From Oscillospiraceae bacterium (GTDB taxonomy: Bacteria > Bacillota_A > Clostridia > Oscillospirales > Ruminococcaceae): a DNA stretch of 8,713 nt. This document shows, piece after piece, positions 5,661-8,713 of the stretch. The DNA lies in the NCBI GenBank assembly GCA_017523995.1, contig JAFWUX010000174.1, positions 1 to 8,713 of the forward strand, given 5' to 3'. How positions within the stretch are numbered: position 1 is the first letter of the stretch; every line of letters starts with the position of its first letter. A program made the position numbers and the translations under genes. The notes under the pieces were generated by a model. It ran no database searches and had not been told where the DNA came from. It worked only from the letters and a program-made list of their open reading frames with translations.

Positions 5661-6374
5661 TTAATTCGTGTCAAGTGTCCAGCCATGATCGACGTGATAG
5701 ATCATCAGCTTTGTCATACCGCCGTCGATGCAGATGTTCTCGCCGGTGATGAATCCGGCTTTCTCTGAGCAGAGGAACAGTACCATGTTCGCAATGTCGA
5801 TCGGCTTGCCGACTCTGCAGCATGGCTGCTGCACCGCATCTGCGCCGACAAACTCTGCGCCGGTCGTGTCGATCCAGCCGGGCGAAATCGAATTGACGCG
5901 CACCTTTCCGGCGAGACTGACCTCGAGCGCGTGCGTCAGTGCCGCGATCCCGCCTTTGGCTGCCGTATAGCTTTCGGTCTGCGGCTGGCTCATCCGGTCG
6001 CGTGAGGACGAGATGTTGATGATCGAGCCACCCTCACGGAAATGCGTCAGGAACAGCTTGGACAGATAGAACGGCGCGGTCACGCCGACCGCCAACGCGT
6101 ACTGAAACTCATCATAGCTGCAATCGCTGATGCCCTTCATCAGCGGCAGTGCGTTGTTGATGAGATAGTCGATGTGTCCGTGCTGCGCGATGACGCGCTT
6201 GGCAAATCGCTCCATCGTTTCGCGGTTAGAGATGTCCCCGACAAAATGATCGCCCTCTGCTTTGTCGATCACGCAGACCGCCGCCCCCTGTTTGCGGAAT
6301 TCTTCCGCGATGCATTTGCCGATTCCGTTTGCGCCGCCCGTGATGACGGCGACCTTGTTTGCAAATTCGTTCAT
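5661..6374 (-). CDS. Short-chain dehydrogenase/reductase (SDR), classical type
   Basis: A 237-residue NAD(P)(H)-dependent oxidoreductase of unknown substrate. The cofactor-binding TGGANGIG is at residues 12-19, VGDISN at 45-50, and NNA at 73-75 (NNAL instead of the usual NNAG). The catalytic S123 in ISSS, Y136 and K140 (SYTAAKG) and the SPGWIDT segment at ~164-170 are present. At the place of the usual helix-4 asparagine (VN-type motif) the text reads AVGVTAP, so Asn appears replaced by G97. The C-terminus GENICIDGGM is standard, followed by an extra tail of ~17 residues. The ATG at 6374 is chosen because GAGG (6382-6385 on +) lies 7 bases upstream; longer versions lack an RBS. It is followed by a strong terminator and preceded by a small reading frame. 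The residue following the Rossmann beta-2 strand is D37 (VIDKAE), which favours NAD(H). Confidence 0.9.
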   Translation of the reverse strand: MNEFANKVAVITGGANGIGKCIAEEFRKQGAAVCVIDKAEGDHFVGDISNRETMERFAKRVIAQHGHIDYLINNALPLMKGISDCSYDEFQYALAVGVTAPFYLSKLFLTHFREGGSIINISSSRDRMSQPQTESYTAAKGGIAALTHALEVSLAGKVRVNSISPGWIDTTGAEFVGADAVQQPCCRVGKPIDIANMVLFLCSEKAGFITGENICIDGGMTKLMIYHVDHGWTLDTN

Positions 6375-6396
6375 GAGAAAACCTCTTTCTCTATAT

Positions 6397-6582
6397 TTAA
6401 TTGTCCAGATCATATTCATCCGGATTCAGCATGAACGGAGAACGCTGCTCTGCCGGAATCTCATGATAATTCAGTCCATTATTCTGATGCTCAATATATT
6501 TCTGTTTCGATCCCTGGTATTTGTAAACATACCAACACGCTGACCTTTTTCGATTCTCAAGCGGTATGAGAAAGACTTTCAC
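6397..6582 (-). CDS. Small 61-codon reading frame upstream of the SDR gene, possible gene remnant
   Basis: Not recognised. The frame ends 22 bases before the SDR start and could be in the same transcript. The C-terminal half reads like real protein (AEQRSPFMLNPDEYDLDN), acidic at the end, while the first half is basic and aromatic (WYVYKYQGSK). The only available start is GTG at 6582, with no convincing ribosome binding site, and the frame stays open upstream into the antisense of the relaxase remnant. This suggests the 3' end of a gene whose 5' part was lost where the relaxase fragment joins. It could equally be a short standalone peptide. Confidence 0.3.
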   Translation of the reverse strand: MKVFLIPLENRKRSACWYVYKYQGSKQKYIEHQNNGLNYHEIPAEQRSPFMLNPDEYDLDN

Positions 6583-6606
6583 GTCAAGGGCTTTTCTCGG
6601 ATTTCC

Positions 6607-7443
6607 GTGAAATATGCCATAGATCAGGTTATAAAAGAAAGCGAGAATTTCGAAGACTATCTATCCAAGTGTGCAGCTCACAGCATACTCTACGAGTACA
6701 ATCCCGACCACAAGATCGATCTGAAATTTATGCTTGCCGAGCAGAAAGAACGCAATCCCCGTGCAAGGTTCACCCGTGCAAGAACACTGGGCTGGTTTTA
6801 TGAGACTGAGCAGATCAAAAGCTGTATCGCTCAGTATCAGGGCGTTATGGTTTATGTGCCGAGATCGAAGATAAGAGTCATTACGAAGAAGCCTGAGAAT
6901 AAGTTTGTTCAGGACGCTATCGACCGTGGCAATATGAAGGTGGCGAGTACCGCCAAGAACATCATTGCCGAATACGGAGTCGAGCCGGAGGAGATACGCA
7001 ATGCAGCGATCTCCGCTTATGCTCACAGCCGAGGACTTGTTTCCAAGCTGAACAACCTGAAAACAGAGATCGAAGGTCTGGAAGTCAAGCTGAATGTCCT
7101 GAGAAAATATCGTGAGGTCAAGCACTACGGCGAGGAACTGAAAGCTCTCAGCGGTCGAGCCGAGAAGAAGTATCGCAAGGAGCATAGCGCCGAGCTTGCT
7201 GAGTATGGAAAAGTGCGTACACAGGTTTTTGAGCTTTACCCGTCAGGACATATCCCGACTGTGGAAAAACTGGAAAAGAAGATCACGGCGCTCCGTAAGT
7301 AGCTGTCGGCTATGAATACAGAGTATAATCAGGCGGACAAGAAAGCCCGTGAGCTTGCAGATGCACAGCGAACGATCGAGGAGTATCTGCGGCAGGAGCA
7401 GAGCCGAGATCAGCAGAAAAGAAAGCAGAATGACCTTGAATGA
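6607..7443 (+). pseudogene. C-terminal remnant of a relaxase (MobP-like) with an in-frame amber codon
   Basis: The text matches the region that follows the nuclease domain in Firmicutes mobilisation relaxases: YAIDQVIKESENFEDYLSK, then IDLKFM, ARFTRARTLGWFYETEQIK (the FtRarTLG...Y..E.I signature), then a long charged coiled coil with HSAELAEYGKVR and GHIPTVEKLEKK. The catalytic histidine and tyrosine domain is absent. The frame is open from 6544, but relaxase-like text begins only at about 6600, and GTG 6607 is merely the first start codon. A TAG at 7300-7302 interrupts it. Immediately after, the same frame continues with typical text (LSAMNTEYNQADKKAREL, RTIEEYLRQEQ) to the natural TGA at 7441-7443. 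The gene is therefore 5'-truncated and carries a nonsense change. It is a different relaxase family from the MobV gene at the left end. Confidence 0.8.
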
Positions 7444-7514
7444 TGATTGGCTCTCTGGCGAACGGAAAAGCCCCTCAGTGCCGTCCTACTTGCCGATCAG
7501 CAAACATAACCGCT

Positions 7515-7562
7515 GAAAAGAAAAAGCTCTCAGAAGCGCTTACAGAGCGTCATTGAGAGCTT
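7515..7562 (-). terminator. Intrinsic terminator of the sensor-AraC regulator gene
   Basis: AAGCTCTCA (7524-7532) and TGAGAGCTT (7554-7562) form a perfect 9-bp stem with an inner CGCT/AGCG stem (7537-7540 / 7546-7549). On the minus strand it is followed by TTTTCTTTTC. It lies about 125 bases beyond the stop at 7688, and no other gene lies between. On the plus strand no T tract follows, so it does not obviously serve the relaxase remnant. Confidence 0.75.
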
Positions 7563-7687
7563 GTGGTCATTCGTTTTCAGTAGGGTATCCTGCCTGTTGT
7601 GGCTTGCTTCACAATGCCTAAGTGGATTCCAATAGAACGGGTCATTGGTGCATGAGCAGACCGTAGATGATCGGCAGATCGTTCCTT

Positions 7688-8713
7688 TCATGTAGCACTG
7701 CATTTCTCCCGATACCCTGACGGCGTGATGTCCTCCTGAGCCTTGAACTGATTGGCAAAATGGGAATAGGAGCCATAGCCGCAGGCGGCTGCGACCTCCG
7801 AAATGGACAGGTCCGTATCCCGAAGCAGCGCCTTTGCCTTTTGCATCCGGAAGTCGATCAGCTCCTCGAAAATGCTTTTGCCGAAATAGGTCTTATACAT
7901 CCTTTGCAGATAACTCCTGCTGACGTGCGTGTGCTGGCACAGCGCCTGTATGCTCCAGTCTTTTTCGGGCTGCTGCTGCATTTCCTCACGCAGCGGCACA
8001 AGTGCTTCAAAAAGCTGCGGATTTTCAATGCTTTTCTCACGGTCGGTATCTCTCTTTCCGGGCAGCGTCAGATGTTCGAGTGCAAGGCAAAGACAGTTCA
8101 GAAATGTGCAGTATTCAGCCTGATAGCAGCAAGGCAGCTTTCCGAAGGACAGCGCCATAAGCCCGAATTGCTGTTCATTCATGTGCAGCGGCGAGAGATA
8201 GTATGCAGTCGGGTGCTGTGCTTCCTGTGTCAGATCAGCAATGATCTCAGACTGTTTCACCGAACGGCCAGAGATACCGCTGCTCTTGCCGGGACGGTCA
8301 CACCACAGCACCTCACAGCAATCCTTGCGGGAAGGTACAGAACGGTCATCCCGTACTGCCCGAAGATAGTCTGCCGTCAGAAAGATACGGAGCTGATTCC
8401 AATGGCAGATCAGATAGGCACGCTTCGCTACGACAGTAAGTATATCATGGAGCGTTTCCGTATGCATCATCTCAAACATCAGCTCGCTCTGGTAAAACCA
8501 TTCCTTATGGTCAGAAAGCAGCCGTTGTTCTCTGCGGCTTTTCGCAGTCCGATGCCGCACGGGGATACAGCCGCAGCTTCGTCCAATTTGAATACGACTA
8601 CGGTCAGCAGGGACTTTGCGGCAATTTCGTCCCGTGATGATGCTGTAAAGCCGACGGAAGGCATCAGTACCAAGCTGATAATAGCTCTTTTTGCAGCTTG
8701 TCAGGGCAATATC
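7688..8713 (-). CDS. LacI-like sensor / AraC-family transcriptional regulator, 5' end outside the window
   Basis: A GTG at 8560 could be mistaken for the start, but the frame stays open for 51 more codons to the right edge and the text there is protein-like: YYQLGTDAFRRLYSIITG, then IQIGRSCGC. That is the end of a periplasmic-binding-protein/LacI-type ligand domain (typical PxxLxxRxSCGC ending), so the gene is partial. In-window numbering (341 residues): end of the sensor domain 1-50, a middle region of ~200 residues with a possible GAF-like fold (weak guess; ...AYYLSPLHMNEQQFGLMALSFG at ~170-191), and an AraC double helix-turn-helix at ~252-337 (DWSIQALCQHTHVSRSYLQRMY; ISEVAAACGYGSYSHFANQFK; TPSGYREK). 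It should sense a small ligand, often a sugar, and control nearby genes; targets are not visible. It ends with a strong terminator. Confidence 0.85.
   Translation of the reverse strand, partial: DIALTSCKKSYYQLGTDAFRRLYSIITGRNCRKVPADRSRIQIGRSCGCIPVRHRTAKSRREQRLLSDHKEWFYQSELMFEMMHTETLHDILTVVAKRAYLICHWNQLRIFLTADYLRAVRDDRSVPSRKDCCEVLWCDRPGKSSGISGRSVKQSEIIADLTQEAQHPTAYYLSPLHMNEQQFGLMALSFGKLPCCYQAEYCTFLNCLCLALEHLTLPGKRDTDREKSIENPQLFEALVPLREEMQQQPEKDWSIQALCQHTHVSRSYLQRMYKTYFGKSIFEELIDFRMQKAKALLRDTDLSISEVAAACGYGSYSHFANQFKAQEDITPSGYREKCSAT

Noticed and set aside
6042..6434. Plus-strand open frame of 130 codons across the SDR gene
   Set aside because: It is antisense to the SDR cofactor-binding and catalytic motifs and has no independent support.
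1..8713. CRISPR array, tRNA, rRNA or insertion sequence
   Set aside because: No regularly spaced repeats, no tRNA- or rRNA-like sequence and no transposase-like protein were seen on either strand.

Overview
The window looks like an accessory, mobile-element-derived stretch of chromosome or plasmid from a Gram-positive gut bacterium (Bacillota; Oscillospiraceae/Ruminococcus-like is my guess). The reasons are strong AGGAGG-type ribosome binding sites, consensus TTGACA/TATAAT-like promoters, a MobV (Pre/Mob) relaxase, the tail of a Firmicutes-type relaxase, and a regulator joining a LacI-like sensor to an AraC DNA-binding domain. Assignments come from reading motifs; no database search was possible.

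Left part (1-2400): a cluster of stem-loops that resembles an origin of transfer sits directly upstream of a MobV relaxase gene (177-1067, +). The relaxase domain is intact, but the 3' part of the gene has been replaced. From about position 864 the sequence belongs to an oppositely oriented gene (827-2398, -) for a 523-residue protein I do not recognise. The two genes run into each other, and each carries a tail read from the other's antisense strand.

Middle part (2400-5450): an unusual dyad-rich intergenic stretch (2421-2547) is followed by a chimeric gene (2666-3574, -). Its first ~54 residues are the start of a type I restriction HsdR-like protein, and the rest is the TOPRIM end of an OLD-family (AAA-ATPase-linked) nuclease. 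An AT-rich divergent control region (3600-3824) has a good promoter on each strand and a perfect dyad between them. It separates the chimera from a complete hipB-hipA toxin-antitoxin operon (3825-5446, +; ATGA overlap). This is defence-island-like content.

Right part (5450-8713): a short-chain dehydrogenase (5661-6374, -) with its own terminator, preceded by a small 61-codon reading frame. Next comes the C-terminal remnant of a second, unrelated relaxase (6607-7443, +), missing its nuclease domain and interrupted by one in-frame amber codon. Last is the 3' part of a sensor-AraC regulator (7688 to the right edge, -) with a clear intrinsic terminator. The reading frame of this regulator stays open to the edge, so its real start lies outside the window.

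Overall the window is a mosaic: two different mobilisation systems, both damaged, flank a cargo block of a toxin-antitoxin operon, a rearranged restriction/OLD gene and a redox enzyme. The most interesting item is the HsdR-N/OLD-TOPRIM fusion. It keeps a consensus promoter and a strong ribosome binding site and shares its control region with hipBA.
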